Origin: Nocardia caishijiensis NBRC 108228
Lineage (GTDB): Bacteria > Actinomycetota > Actinomycetes > Mycobacteriales > Mycobacteriaceae
Direction: 5' to 3'
Length of the DNA stretch: 64,000 bases
NCBI RefSeq assembly: GCF_001612825.1
Contig: NZ_BDBE01000026.1
Coordinates: forward strand, 1-64,000
Shown: in pieces, positions 1 to 9,400 of the stretch
How positions within the stretch are numbered: position 1 is the first letter of the stretch
How the letters are laid out: each line of letters begins with the position of its first letter
Notes under the pieces: model-generated
The model's input: only the letters and a program-made list of their open reading frames with translations
Databases searched by the model: none
Told to the model about the DNA's origin: nothing
Translations under genes and position numbers: made by a program

Positions 1-44
1 GGGTCGGGCGGGGCTCGGTGCGCCCGAGGGGACGGCCGGTGGGT

Positions 45-326
45 GTGAAAGAATCGGTCACCGTGAAGAACTTCGAGTCCCTGTTCGCCGAGCTGACCGA
101 GCGTGCCAAGACCCGTCCCGAGGGGTCGGGCACCGTGGCCGCGCTGGACGCGGGTGTGCATTTCCAGGGGAAGAAGGTGCTCGAGGAGGCCGGGGAGATC
201 TGGCTGGCCGCCGAGCACGAGAGCGACGAGGCACTCGCCGAGGAGATCTCCCAGTTGCTGTACTGGGTGCAGGTGATGATGGTTGGTCGCGGGCTGACGC
301 TCGAGGACGTGTACCGACATCTGTGA
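45..326 (+). CDS. hisE: phosphoribosyl-ATP pyrophosphohydrolase HisE
   Basis: Second step of histidine biosynthesis: hydrolyses phosphoribosyl-ATP to phosphoribosyl-AMP and pyrophosphate in the cytoplasm. The family signature is visible as [16 protein letters not shown] and EEISQLLYW, the acidic residues that bind Mg and pyrophosphate in the MazG-like all-alpha fold. In-frame GTG codons lie at 39, 45 and 63. The one at 45 gives 93 residues, the length of the M. tuberculosis protein as recalled, and keeps the same number of residues before the VKNF segment. An AGGGGA box at 27-32 also fits starts at 39 or 45. hisG follows 55 bp downstream on the same strand, the usual actinobacterial pair. Confidence 0.93.
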   Translation: MKESVTVKNFESLFAELTERAKTRPEGSGTVAALDAGVHFQGKKVLEEAGEIWLAAEHESDEALAEEISQLLYWVQVMMVGRGLTLEDVYRHL

Positions 327-381
327 CGGCTGATCCGTCCGGTTCGACACTCCTCCCGCCATCCCGAAAGGACCCCTCCGC

Positions 382-1233
382 ATGTTGCGCGTCGCAGTTC
401 CCAACAAGGGCTCGCTGTCGGAATCCGCCGTATCCATCCTCAGCGAGGCCGGGTACCGCAAACGCACCGACTCCCGTGACCTCACCGTCCTGGACCCCGC
501 CAACCAGGTCGAATTCTTCTTCCTGCGGCCCAAGGACATCGCCATCTACGTCGGCTCCGGCGAGCTCGACCTCGGCATCACCGGCCGTGACCTGGCCCTG
601 GATTCCGGTTCCCCGGTGACCGAACGCCTGGCGCTCGGCTTCGGCCGCTCCACCTTCCGCTACGCCGCCCCGGCGGGAGAGGACTGGAAGGTCGAAGACC
701 TCGCCGGCAAGCGCATCGCCACTTCCTACCCGAACCTGGTGCGCGCCGACCTGGCACGTTTCGGTATCGAGGCCGAGGTTATCCGCCTCGACGGCGCCGT
801 CGAGATCTCGATCCAGCTCGGCGTCGCCGACGCCATCGCCGACGTCGTCGGCTCCGGGCGCACCCTGCGTCAGCACAACCTCGTCGCCTTCGGCGAGTCC
901 CTGTGCGACTCGGAGGGCGTGCTCATCGAACGCACCGGTGCCGATCGCGACGACCGCGCCCGCAACCAGCTCATCAACCGAATCCAGGGTGTGGTGTTCG
1001 CCCAGCAATACCTGATGCTCGACTACGACTGCCCCAAGTCGCTGCTCGACCAAGCCGCCGCCATCACCCCCGGCCTGGAATCACCGACCGTCTCGCCCAT
1101 GCGCGACCCGGACTGGGTCGCCGTGCGCGCCCTCGTCCCCCGCAAACAGGGCAACGAACTGATGGACCGCCTCGCCGAACTCGGCGCCAAAGCGATCCTC
1201 GCCACCGACATCCGCTCCTGCCGGGCGTTCTGA
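382..1233 (+). CDS. hisG: ATP phosphoribosyltransferase HisG (long form)
   Basis: First committed step of histidine biosynthesis: condenses ATP with PRPP. At 283 residues it is the long, self-contained form with a C-terminal ACT-like domain for feedback inhibition by histidine, so no HisZ partner is needed. Visible signatures are [17 protein letters not shown] at the N-terminus, [12 protein letters not shown], and the PRPP-binding loop DVVGSGRTL at about residue 154. The ATG at 382 follows a GAAAGGA ribosome-binding site. It lies 55 bp after hisE and is probably co-transcribed. A stem-loop follows the stop. Confidence 0.96.
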   Translation: MLRVAVPNKGSLSESAVSILSEAGYRKRTDSRDLTVLDPANQVEFFFLRPKDIAIYVGSGELDLGITGRDLALDSGSPVTERLALGFGRSTFRYAAPAGEDWKVEDLAGKRIATSYPNLVRADLARFGIEAEVIRLDGAVEISIQLGVADAIADVVGSGRTLRQHNLVAFGESLCDSEGVLIERTGADRDDRARNQLINRIQGVVFAQQYLMLDYDCPKSLLDQAAAITPGLESPTVSPMRDPDWVAVRALVPRKQGNELMDRLAELGAKAILATDIRSCRAF

Positions 1234-1244
1234 GTCGAACAGTT

Positions 1245-1282
1245 CGAAGGCCCCCGCCGGTGCGTTCCGGTGAGGGCCTTCG
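1245..1282. terminator. stem-loop after hisG
   Basis: CGAAGGCCC (1245-1253) pairs perfectly with GGGCCTTCG (1274-1282). The 20-nt loop contains a smaller CCGG/CCGG pairing. It sits between the convergent stops of hisG and the SUKH-like gene, so it may end transcription from both sides. There is no long T tract. Confidence 0.6.
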
Positions 1283-1303
1283 TGCGTTCCGGCGGTGGCC
1301 TGT

Positions 1304-1951
1304 TCAATGCCGGTCGTCGGCGAACGCGACCAGCGGAACGGGGCGACCGTCGCGACGTGCCTGCCCCACCTCGAGGACCGCCATCGGCACCAGGTACCGG
1401 TCACCATCCGTCCCCGCCAGCAACCCGAACCCGTCCTCCACGATCAGCCCGTCCGAGGAGACCACCGCCAGCAGGTCACGGAGAAGGTCCTCGACCGAAT
1501 CCCAGACCGCTTCACGGTCGCCGTACATGTCCATCTCGCAGTACACGACCTGCCCGACCTGCCCTTTCGCGCCGGGATGCGAATCGACCGCGATCGCGAG
1601 CTCGGCTGTCGCGTACAGGGCACACCAGCCGCGGTCCCACCACACCTTCCGTACCGCACCGTCGGTCGAGCCGTCCAGCTCCTCGAAAGGTTCTCCGGGA
1701 GCACTGGATTCGGCCTCGGCTGCGCGCGCGGCCACGTACTGTCCTGCCGAGTCAGGGCTTTCCAGGCGCATCCCCAGTACGTCCCGACCACCCAATACCG
1801 ACCACAACTCGGCGACCTCAGCCGGAGCTTGCACGCCAGCCCATTCCTGGTACCGGCCGACCTCCCCGGACCCACGCCGCGATACCGGCTCGAACCCCTT
1901 CCCCGCCAGCTCGTTTCGGATGTCCTGAGCCAGGATCGCTACCTCACCCAC
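1304..1951 (-). CDS. SUKH/SMI1-KNR4-like putative immunity protein
   Basis: A 215-residue soluble acidic protein. Its tryptophan-rich layout (WAGVQAPAEVAELWSVLGG near residue 37, GWCALY, then a VWDSVEDLLRDLL helix) looks like the SUKH (SMI1/KNR4) superfamily. SUKH proteins are common immunity proteins, often against nuclease toxins. It is the last gene of the minus-strand toxin operon, 24 bp after the YezG-like gene, and probably neutralises the same or a related toxin. The start is GTG at 1951, preceded by AGGGG with a 4-5 nt spacer. The family call rests on motif shape and position; an unrelated immunity fold is possible. Confidence 0.6.
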   Translation of the reverse strand: MGEVAILAQDIRNELAGKGFEPVSRRGSGEVGRYQEWAGVQAPAEVAELWSVLGGRDVLGMRLESPDSAGQYVAARAAEAESSAPGEPFEELDGSTDGAVRKVWWDRGWCALYATAELAIAVDSHPGAKGQVGQVVYCEMDMYGDREAVWDSVEDLLRDLLAVVSSDGLIVEDGFGLLAGTDGDRYLVPMAVLEVGQARRDGRPVPLVAFADDRH

Positions 1952-1975
1952 GCTGCCCCTGATCGTCGCCGGTAC

Positions 1976-2380
1976 TCACAGGTCACGCGGTCGCAAGATT
2001 TCTACCAGCTCTTCGGGAGTGAGCCCGCTGTAGACCTGGTTCGCCCATTTGATGGCCTCGTCGATATCGTATGAATATTCGATCCGGAAATTTCCTGCCC
2101 GGGCGACAGAGCATTTGATTCCTGCGCACTCCTCACCCTGTGCGTCATAGAGCTTCTCCGAGGAATTCTGTATGCGACGGCTGATTTCCCGATGACCGAA
2201 AAGGCGTACGACAGTGCCTTCGCCACCTCGGTAGGCGACCGCACCCCAGGTGCCGACACCGCGCGACGGATACACCCTGGTCGATACGGCGTATGTCCAG
2301 TCGGGATAGGCGAGTTCGGCCGCCTGGGCGGTTGCCTGCACCAGTTCCGTCGTAGCCTCGATCTCATCGATGTCGGTCAT
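1976..2380 (-). CDS. YezG/DUF600-like putative immunity protein
   Basis: A 134-residue protein directly downstream of the polymorphic toxin. The segment AGNFRIEYSYDIDEAIKW near residue 97 resembles the conserved GKFxxxYDYED core of YezG (DUF600). In Bacillus, YezG-type proteins are immunity partners of YeeF-type toxins with C-terminal DNA/RNA endonuclease domains, which matches the nuclease end of the toxin here. ATG 2380 is preferred over the TTG at 2383: the AGGAGA ribosome-binding site overlaps the toxin stop codon, so translation is probably coupled. The function is inferred from position plus weak motif similarity. Confidence 0.6.
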   Translation of the reverse strand: MTDIDEIEATTELVQATAQAAELAYPDWTYAVSTRVYPSRGVGTWGAVAYRGGEGTVVRLFGHREISRRIQNSSEKLYDAQGEECAGIKCSVARAGNFRIEYSYDIDEAIKWANQVYSGLTPEELVEILRPRDL

Positions 2381-2389
2381 CAATCTCTC

Positions 2390-5300
2390 CTAGTTCTGGC
2401 TTTCGGTATGCGCCGTGAAATCTTTTCGCTGGATCCCGTAATCGCTGCGATTGAATGTATTACCGCCCCGATTGCTGAAATCGACTGGAAATTCTCGGAA
2501 CACCTCACCGTTCGCGTCGAGCATGCTTATCTCCCCGGTCACTCGCTCCGGTGTGACGGCGCCCGGCGGATCGGTCTCGAAGAGTATATGAGTCACCCGG
2601 CCGGTGCCGGAGGTAGGCCACGAGGCGATGGCCGCCTCCAACACTTTGAACTCTTTTTGGTTGAACCATCTCTCCTGCGCGAAGAGGTTGACGAGACCGC
2701 GGTCGAGAGTGGTTCGGTAGCTGGACGCGTGGCCGCCATCGTAGGTCAGCCCGGTTCCGGTGGGATCTACGCCTTCGTGGCCCGTGTTGGTCGCCGCAGT
2801 GCTCTCGGGACTGTCACCCTTGCGCTTCACCTTGTCGGTGGCGGAGAAATCGTGTCGGATGACACCTTCGGTCGATACATGGCGTCCGTTGAGTGATTCG
2901 GTACGGACGACGTTGTCACCGACTTGGGACCGCGAGAACGAGCGGACGTTTCCGTCGGCGTCCGGTGGATGGATGACGTGCTGCTCGTGGCGGAGTGCCC
3001 TGAACGTACCGCCCGTACGTGTCTTGTACTCGACCGAACGTGGCGGGTAATCGCGAACGACTGTGTGGTTCGGTGGGTCTCCGTAGATCGTGTCGGTATA
3101 CCGGGTGCCGGACTCGGTCGTTCCGTTGACGATTCGCGTCGGCGGGCCGTCCGGCACCGGGAGCGGATAGTCGTCGGGGCGCAGCGTGCCGCGCGTATTC
3201 GCGTGGTCGGGATTGGTTGGGTCCAGTTCGGGTCCGTCGACGACCCGTCGTGGTGGGGTGATCCGGTCGCGGACCGCATCGCGGCGGTCACCGAACGGCT
3301 CTTGATGGCCTCGCGGTGTGTTGGTGGTCGTCGGGCCGGTGTCGCTCGATCCCGGGCGCGTAGTGCCCGCGTCGGCGTTCGGATCGGGCACTGTATCCGG
3401 CGTGGTGCGGGGCTGCCCCGTGTCGGCGGCCGGTCGTGTGGGTGTGGGGTCCGGCGGGTTGACGGTGTCGGGATCGGGCGTGTCGTTGTCGGACGAATCG
3501 CTGTCGCACGAGTCCGGGACGAGCCCGAGGGGGTCGCGCCAGGTGCGGGGGTTGTGGGGGTAGGTGTTGGGGTTGGGGGCGGGGGTGAGGCCGAGGGGGT
3601 CTCGGGTGAGGTAGCGGGCGGTGTGTGGGTCGTAGACGCGGTGGAGGTTGTAGTGGAGATCGGATTCGGGGTCGTGGAACTGGCCGGGGAAGCGCAGGGG
3701 CGTGGATGTGGTGCCCTGCCAGGTGGTCTTGCCCCAGAGGGTGGTGGTGGCGGTGGCCGTGGTCTCGGCGGTGGTCGGATCGATGAGTTCGGTGGGGGTG
3801 CCGACGAGGTCGGTGATGATCGCGTGGAACTCGGAGGTGGCCGGTCCTTCGACGGATTGGGCGAGTGGGGTGTGGGTGCCGGGGTGGTATTCCCAGCGGG
3901 TCGTGGTGGTGGCGGTGGTGGCCTCGATCAGGTGGGTGTCGTCCCAGGTGTAGTCGGTGCGGGCGAGGACCGTGCCGTCGGTGGCGAGGTGCTGTTTGGT
4001 GGTGCGGCGGCCGAGGGCGTCGTAGGTGTAGCGCCACCACTGCCGATCGGGGGTGTAGACGTCGGTGAGTTGGTCGAAGCTGTTGTAGCGGTAGTGCCAG
4101 GTGCGTGCGCCGGTGGTCTTGCGGAGGAGGCGACCGGCGGGGTCGTAGTGGAAATCGGTGTCACCGTCGCGGACGAGGAGGTTGTCGCGGTAGGCGCGGT
4201 CGGTGTCGGTGATGTTGCCGAGTGGGTCGTAGCCGTAGCGCTCGGTGAGGTGATCGTCGCGCGCGACGGTGGTGACGCGGCCGCGAACATCGAGGGTGTA
4301 GTCGTGTCGCGTAGGCGGAACGTCCGGACGGCTGACAGCGTGGGCGGTGAGGTACCCGTCCGCGCGATAACGGAATTCGTCCCGCCGCAGGCGGCGCGGA
4401 GCGGGCCGGGTGGGACGGTCGAGATCGAGGGACACGAGCCGGGTGGGAAAGCCGGTGATCTCCTGGCCGACGAGCTGTCCGCGCGTGGTGAGCAGGCGGT
4501 CGACCGCGATCTCGCCGAGGCGCCAGCAGGTGAGGTGCCCGGCGAGATCGTATTCGAACGTGACGTCGTGGTCGCCGATGCCGAGCCGGTCGACCCGTCC
4601 GGCCAGGTCGTGATGCCAGGTGGTCTCGGCGCCGGTCGGGCTGGTGCGCGAGACCCGGCGAGCATGCCGGTCGTAGCCCGAGCGCGTCGGCGGCCGGGCA
4701 TCGACCTGCTCGGATTCGAGCAAACCCGTTGGCCCGTAGGTGTATTCGATCGTGTGATGGAGGTGGTCGCCCTTGCCGGTGCTCGCGGTGAGCAGCCTGC
4801 CCGCGGGGTCGTGGGTGTAGCGGATCCAGTCGCCGTCGTCGGTGGTGACCTCGGTACGCCTGCCGAGAATGTCGTAGCGGTGGTGGCGGGCGATCCCGGT
4901 CGCCGCGGTGACGGTGGTGACCCGGCCCGCGGCATCCCAGGCATAGGTGGTTCGTGTCGCGCTGTAATCGGTCTCGGCGACGAGACGGCCCGCGCCGTCG
5001 TATCGGTAGGTCCAGGTCTGGCCGAGCGGATTGTGCACGGCGGTGAGACGACGTTCGGAGTCCCACTCGTAGCGGGTGAGCGAGCCGTCGGGATCGCGAC
5101 GTGACCGCAGCAGGTCGAACGCGCCGTAGGAGTAGGAGGTGACGCCCCCGGCGGGGTCGGTGTGGGCGACGATATTGCCTTCGCCGTCGTACTCCCACGA
5201 CTCGGTTCGATTGTCGGGATCGGTTCTGCGGAGCAGGTTCCCGGCGGGCGACCACTCGTAGGCGGTGACGCCGCCCGTGGGGTCGACCGTGCGGATCGGG

Positions 5301-8300
5301 CGGCCCGCGGCGTCGCGTTCGATGCGGGTCGTCGCGCCGAGCGCATCGATCACGACGATCGGCAGACCGGCGGCGTCGGCGTGGATGGTGGTGCGCGAGC
5401 CGTCGACCAGCACGCTCGCAGGCGCGCCCGAGGGGTGGTAGGTGAACTCGGTGCGGGAACCGGCCGGGTCGACGGCGGCGGTCAGGTCGCCGTTGTCGGA
5501 CCATTCGCGGCTGTGCACCGCCCCGTCTGCGGTGGTGATGGTGCTCGGACGGTTGCGCCAGGCGTAGTCGTATTCGAGCGGAACACCGTCGGGACGGACG
5601 ATTTCCACCGGGTCGCCTGCTCCGTTGTAGCGATAGGTGGTCGTCGTCGCCGGGTCGGGTCCGGTGATGGTCAGCGGCTTGCGTTCGGCGTTGTAGTCGG
5701 TGTGGAAATGGGCGCCGTCGGGGGTGACCAGATCGCGCAGTTGCAGTTCGCGGTCGAACCCGTGGGTGGTGACGGCGCCGAGGGAGTCGGTGACGGCGGT
5801 GAGCCTGCCCGCGCCGCCGGGGAAGTCGACATAGGCGAAGTCGCAATTCAGCACGCCCTCGGTGCCGCGCTGATGGACCACCCGACCGGCGTCGTCGTAG
5901 GTGTTGACCATCTGGTTGCCGTTCGAGTCGGTCCACGAGGTCATCCGGTGATCGGCGTCGTAGGTGTACCGGGTCGTCGCCGAGTCGGCATCGGTGACAG
6001 AAGCCAATACCCCTGTCGTGTAACCGAATTCGCGTACACGCACATCCTGCTCGCGGTCGGTGAGCAGGACCAGACCGGTGACACGACCGTGCGCGGTCTC
6101 CACGCGCACCCGGTAACCGCCGGAGTGCGACACCTCGACCGGTACCCCGTCGGCGTCGTAATGGAACCGGATGCGGTTGTGGTGGCGGTCCGTGATCGCC
6201 GATACCGCGAAGTTTCCGAGCTCGACATCGAGGTTGTCCAGCGCGGTCTCCGGTGCGAAATGCCAGATCAGTTCGCGGCGTTGATCCCACACCCGGTAGC
6301 CACCGGCGTCGGTGCGGGTCAGCGTCCAGGACTGGCCCTCGGTGAGCGGTCGCACCGGCTCACCCACCTCGGCATGCGGGTAGGCGAGCATGATGCCCTC
6401 CTCGCCGAGGAAGGTGACACCGTCGTCGGATACCACGATGCGAGCGTCCAGGGTCGACGACCATGAACACCCGAACCACCGCCCGAACCGGTAATTCGAA
6501 TGATGCGAACGGCGCAGCACCAGCGCCAGTACGCCCGGCAACTCCAGATCCGTTTCGGGTAGCAGGAATTCGCCGGTACTGATATCGACGGGATCGGTGG
6601 AACAGGTCTTCTGGTCGGGCGTGCGATCGTGCTCGGCCCCGGATCTGCGCGCCTGATCGTGAGCGTCGCTGTCGGCGTCCGCCCGGTCTTTCGCGGTCGG
6701 GGTGTCGGATTCGCGATCCGGAGTGCGGTCGGTCGGTGTGTCGGGGTCGCGATCGCTGCGATTGTCGGGATCGCGGTCCGGGGTGCGGTCGGTCGGTGCG
6801 TCGCGGTCTGGTCCGCGGTCGGCAAGGGTACCCGAGTCGCGGTCGGGAGATCGGTCGGTGGGGGTGGCTCGGTCCGCACTGCGGTCGGTCGGTGCGTCGC
6901 GGTCGGGCGTGCGATCTGTCGGTGGTGCGCGGTGTGGGTCCGGCGAGCGATCGGGTGCGACGCGGTCCGGCGTGCGATCCGTCGGTGGGGCGTGATCGGG
7001 GTCTGGGGTGCGGTCGGTGGGTGCGTTTCGATCCGGGTCGGGGGAGTGGGTGGGGTTCGGCCCGTGATCGACGGGACGGTCCGGTGTTCGGTCGGGAATG
7101 GCGGTGGGCGAGTTCTGATGCGCCGGTTGGGCCGTGTGCGCGCGGGGTGTGTCGGGGCGGCTGGCCGCGACCGGTGAGTTCCCGGCCGGGCGAGCGGCCG
7201 GGTCGGGGGAGGCGCTCGCGCGTGGGGTGTCCGGGGTCGGTCGTGGCGCGGAGGCGGTCTCGGGCCGGGAAGGTGACGGCGGGGTGTGGGTCGGGGTCGG
7301 CGATGTGGACTGGGGGCGAGCGGGTGTCGGGTCGGGCGTGCGGCTACCCGGGCCCGGATCGGCGTGGGTCGTGGGACCTGGTTGCCAGACGGGGGAGGCG
7401 GTGGCGGGATCGGCCGGTGTGGTGTCGGCGGTCTGTGGATCGCGAGCGGTCGTTGTGTCCGGGGAGGAACCGTTGTTCGATGGGCGATCGGAGATGTCGC
7501 GTTCGGTGCGGACGTCCGGTTCCGTACGCGAGGTGGGCTCGGGCCCGGGCTGTTCGTCGGTTCGCGTATGCGTGGCTTCGGGGCGGGCTGCTGACGAACT
7601 CGGATCATGGTGAGTGGCGTCGGGTTCCGAACGTTGGGGAGGCGTGGGTTCGGTCCGCCGGGCCGGATCGCCGTCCTGCTGGTCGGTCCGTGAGGCGGGT
7701 GTGTCGGTCTGCTGCGTCGGTGTGGGTTCGGTGCGCGAGGTCGGCGTGTTGTCGGCCTGGTTGGTCGAGGCCGGTTCGGTGCGTTGTGTGGGTGACTGAT
7801 CGGTGTGGGTCGGCGTTGGCTCTGCCCGCTGGGTCGGGGCGGGGGTGTCGGGGTTCGTGGTACCCGCCGCCTCGGGTCGCGGTTCCTGGCGGCTCGTCGT
7901 CGGCTCGGGGTCGGGGGCGCGTTCCGGGGTGTGGGTGGGCTCCACCTCGGGGGTCGGCTCGGGATCGCGGGTTGTGCCGGGGCTTTCGGCGGTCGGTGAC
8001 GGCTCGTCCTGCTGCGTGCGCGGTGCGGGCTCGCTCTGGCGCGGTTCGGTGTTCTCGGGTGCGTTCGAGTGGCCGCCGCCCGTGTCCTCGCTGCGCTGGG
8101 TAGGCGCTTCGCGCTGTGGGGCCGCCTCGATGGGCCGGGTGTCACTGGGCGACGAACTCCGGTCGGCCTGCGGCAGACCCGCACCCTCACGGGGCTCGGT
8201 CTGCCCGGGCTGGTCCACGTCTCGGGTCGGGCTCGGCGAGGTGCGAGTCGGGGTGGGGCTCGGGTCGGCGCCGTTGCCCGACAGCCGCCTGCCCGCGTCC

Positions 8301-9397
8301 GCGCCGCGTTTGAGCGCCGAGATCGCCGTCTTCACACTGCCGCCACCACCGGTCGCGGCGGTGAGGATGAGGTCGGGGGCGAGCGAACCGGCGAATTCGA
8401 ACGGGTTGGTTCTCGCCTCCTTCAGGATGGCGTCGACGGCCGCACCCGGATCTGCCACGGCGACAACGAGTCCCGTCCCCAGATCGGACAATCCTTTGGC
8501 GTATTCGGCGGGGTGGGTGATGTTGTATATATCGGTCGGATTCACCTGGCGCACCAGTTGCACCATTCCGGTGACCGCGGTGAGAAATCCGGCGGTGAAA
8601 TTCAGGGCGGCGTGGTCGAAAACCCCTTTGAGGTCGGAGATGTTCGCGATCCACCGCTCACTGAACGGCGGCTCCTTCGGCGCGCGCTCGGTGGCTGTCT
8701 CGATCGCGCCGACCGCGATCGAGGCGCCGTTGTCACGTTGGACCCGGGCGGCGCGCAGTATCTCGCGCGCCTCGTTGCGAATGGTCGTCCAGGTATCGAT
8801 GAGCGGATTGGCCTGCTGCTGCTCGCCGGTGAGGCCGTTCCACCAGGTCTTCTGGCGACGTTCCTCGGCATCGGCGGCCTTCCAGCGGTCGATGGCGGTC
8901 TGGGCCTTGTCCTGGGCGGTCTTCACCTCGTTCTGCCAGGCTTTCAGTGCCTCGGCCGCGGCCGCCATCGCGTCGGCGCCGTCGAACCAGAGTTTCGGCT
9001 GCTTGTCGTAGACGGAGTTGAACGCGTCGGCGCCCTTGCCGGTCCATTCGGCGGCATCGATCTTCTGCAGCGCCTGACCGGTCGACTCGATCGCTTCGGC
9101 CATCTTCGTCAACGTGTCGGCGGCGGAGCCGATTTCGGACGGCTCGCCCAGAATCAGCTCTTTGGGGTCCTCGGTCCGACCCAGCTCTTCCTCTTCGACA
9201 TCGCCGCCGGTCGCGGAGGCGATGTTGTCGCCGAGATCGTCGAGCGCGTTGCCGATCTTCTCCAGCCCGACATGTTTGGCCGCGTCACCGACCACGTCCA
9301 GACCGTCGTCGATGATCTGGCCCGCGCCTTCGACGACATTCTCGACACCGTCTTCGATCGCGCTGCCGACTTTGTCGAAGAAATCGCCGATCCCCAC
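2390..9397 (-). CDS. WXG/YD-repeat (Rhs) polymorphic toxin with NS endonuclease tip
   Basis: A 2335-residue modular toxin. Residues 1-250 form a T7SS-type helical leader with a WTG turn at 118-120. A small glycine-rich hydrophobic stretch precedes a very long Pro/Thr/Asp/Arg linker (about 380-925). A DUF6531-like start (CSTDPVDISTGEFLLPETDL) begins at about 931 and leads into tandem YD/RHS repeats. The RHS core LRFPGQFHDPESDLHYNLHR runs from 1901 to the DPLGL end at 1937. After a second Pro/Asp-rich linker, the last 120 residues resemble DNA/RNA non-specific endonuclease (Endonuclea_NS_2): DGGH at 2220-2223, then VNLFAQ and a conserved-looking FN. The start is GTG at 9397, 3 bp after the WXG gene. 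Two candidate immunity genes follow. Export through an ESX/type VII machine is inferred from the WXG leader; no secretion genes are in the window. Confidence 0.85.
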   Translation of the reverse strand: MGIGDFFDKVGSAIEDGVENVVEGAGQIIDDGLDVVGDAAKHVGLEKIGNALDDLGDNIASATGGDVEEEELGRTEDPKELILGEPSEIGSAADTLTKMAEAIESTGQALQKIDAAEWTGKGADAFNSVYDKQPKLWFDGADAMAAAAEALKAWQNEVKTAQDKAQTAIDRWKAADAEERRQKTWWNGLTGEQQQANPLIDTWTTIRNEAREILRAARVQRDNGASIAVGAIETATERAPKEPPFSERWIANISDLKGVFDHAALNFTAGFLTAVTGMVQLVRQVNPTDIYNITHPAEYAKGLSDLGTGLVVAVADPGAAVDAILKEARTNPFEFAGSLAPDLILTAATGGGGSVKTAISALKRGADAGRRLSGNGADPSPTPTRTSPSPTRDVDQPGQTEPREGAGLPQADRSSSPSDTRPIEAAPQREAPTQRSEDTGGGHSNAPENTEPRQSEPAPRTQQDEPSPTAESPGTTRDPEPTPEVEPTHTPERAPDPEPTTSRQEPRPEAAGTTNPDTPAPTQRAEPTPTHTDQSPTQRTEPASTNQADNTPTSRTEPTPTQQTDTPASRTDQQDGDPARRTEPTPPQRSEPDATHHDPSSSAARPEATHTRTDEQPGPEPTSRTEPDVRTERDISDRPSNNGSSPDTTTARDPQTADTTPADPATASPVWQPGPTTHADPGPGSRTPDPTPARPQSTSPTPTHTPPSPSRPETASAPRPTPDTPRASASPDPAARPAGNSPVAASRPDTPRAHTAQPAHQNSPTAIPDRTPDRPVDHGPNPTHSPDPDRNAPTDRTPDPDHAPPTDRTPDRVAPDRSPDPHRAPPTDRTPDRDAPTDRSADRATPTDRSPDRDSGTLADRGPDRDAPTDRTPDRDPDNRSDRDPDTPTDRTPDRESDTPTAKDRADADSDAHDQARRSGAEHDRTPDQKTCSTDPVDISTGEFLLPETDLELPGVLALVLRRSHHSNYRFGRWFGCSWSSTLDARIVVSDDGVTFLGEEGIMLAYPHAEVGEPVRPLTEGQSWTLTRTDAGGYRVWDQRRELIWHFAPETALDNLDVELGNFAVSAITDRHHNRIRFHYDADGVPVEVSHSGGYRVRVETAHGRVTGLVLLTDREQDVRVREFGYTTGVLASVTDADSATTRYTYDADHRMTSWTDSNGNQMVNTYDDAGRVVHQRGTEGVLNCDFAYVDFPGGAGRLTAVTDSLGAVTTHGFDRELQLRDLVTPDGAHFHTDYNAERKPLTITGPDPATTTTYRYNGAGDPVEIVRPDGVPLEYDYAWRNRPSTITTADGAVHSREWSDNGDLTAAVDPAGSRTEFTYHPSGAPASVLVDGSRTTIHADAAGLPIVVIDALGATTRIERDAAGRPIRTVDPTGGVTAYEWSPAGNLLRRTDPDNRTESWEYDGEGNIVAHTDPAGGVTSYSYGAFDLLRSRRDPDGSLTRYEWDSERRLTAVHNPLGQTWTYRYDGAGRLVAETDYSATRTTYAWDAAGRVTTVTAATGIARHHRYDILGRRTEVTTDDGDWIRYTHDPAGRLLTASTGKGDHLHHTIEYTYGPTGLLESEQVDARPPTRSGYDRHARRVSRTSPTGAETTWHHDLAGRVDRLGIGDHDVTFEYDLAGHLTCWRLGEIAVDRLLTTRGQLVGQEITGFPTRLVSLDLDRPTRPAPRRLRRDEFRYRADGYLTAHAVSRPDVPPTRHDYTLDVRGRVTTVARDDHLTERYGYDPLGNITDTDRAYRDNLLVRDGDTDFHYDPAGRLLRKTTGARTWHYRYNSFDQLTDVYTPDRQWWRYTYDALGRRTTKQHLATDGTVLARTDYTWDDTHLIEATTATTTTRWEYHPGTHTPLAQSVEGPATSEFHAIITDLVGTPTELIDPTTAETTATATTTLWGKTTWQGTTSTPLRFPGQFHDPESDLHYNLHRVYDPHTARYLTRDPLGLTPAPNPNTYPHNPRTWRDPLGLVPDSCDSDSSDNDTPDPDTVNPPDPTPTRPAADTGQPRTTPDTVPDPNADAGTTRPGSSDTGPTTTNTPRGHQEPFGDRRDAVRDRITPPRRVVDGPELDPTNPDHANTRGTLRPDDYPLPVPDGPPTRIVNGTTESGTRYTDTIYGDPPNHTVVRDYPPRSVEYKTRTGGTFRALRHEQHVIHPPDADGNVRSFSRSQVGDNVVRTESLNGRHVSTEGVIRHDFSATDKVKRKGDSPESTAATNTGHEGVDPTGTGLTYDGGHASSYRTTLDRGLVNLFAQERWFNQKEFKVLEAAIASWPTSGTGRVTHILFETDPPGAVTPERVTGEISMLDANGEVFREFPVDFSNRGGNTFNRSDYGIQRKDFTAHTESQN
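6650..7060 (-). repeat. TDRTPDRD-type linker repeats in the toxin gene
   Basis: About 16 degenerate copies of a short unit encoding variants of TDRTPDRD (also DRSPDRD and DRTPDPD) form the end of the toxin's disordered linker, just before the DUF6531/YD-repeat shell. The DNA is a string of near-identical GGTCGGTCGG-type motifs, which makes length change by slippage likely. The composition (Asp/Arg/Pro/Thr) differs from the Pro/Thr/Ser-rich part upstream. Confidence 0.8.
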
Positions 9398-9400
9398 CGT

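Noticed and set aside
2924-5104. Large plus-strand ORFs opposite the Rhs toxin
   Set aside because: They have no family resemblance, low-complexity Gly/Val composition mirroring the antisense of YD repeats, and no ribosome-binding sites. They are shadows caused by high GC.
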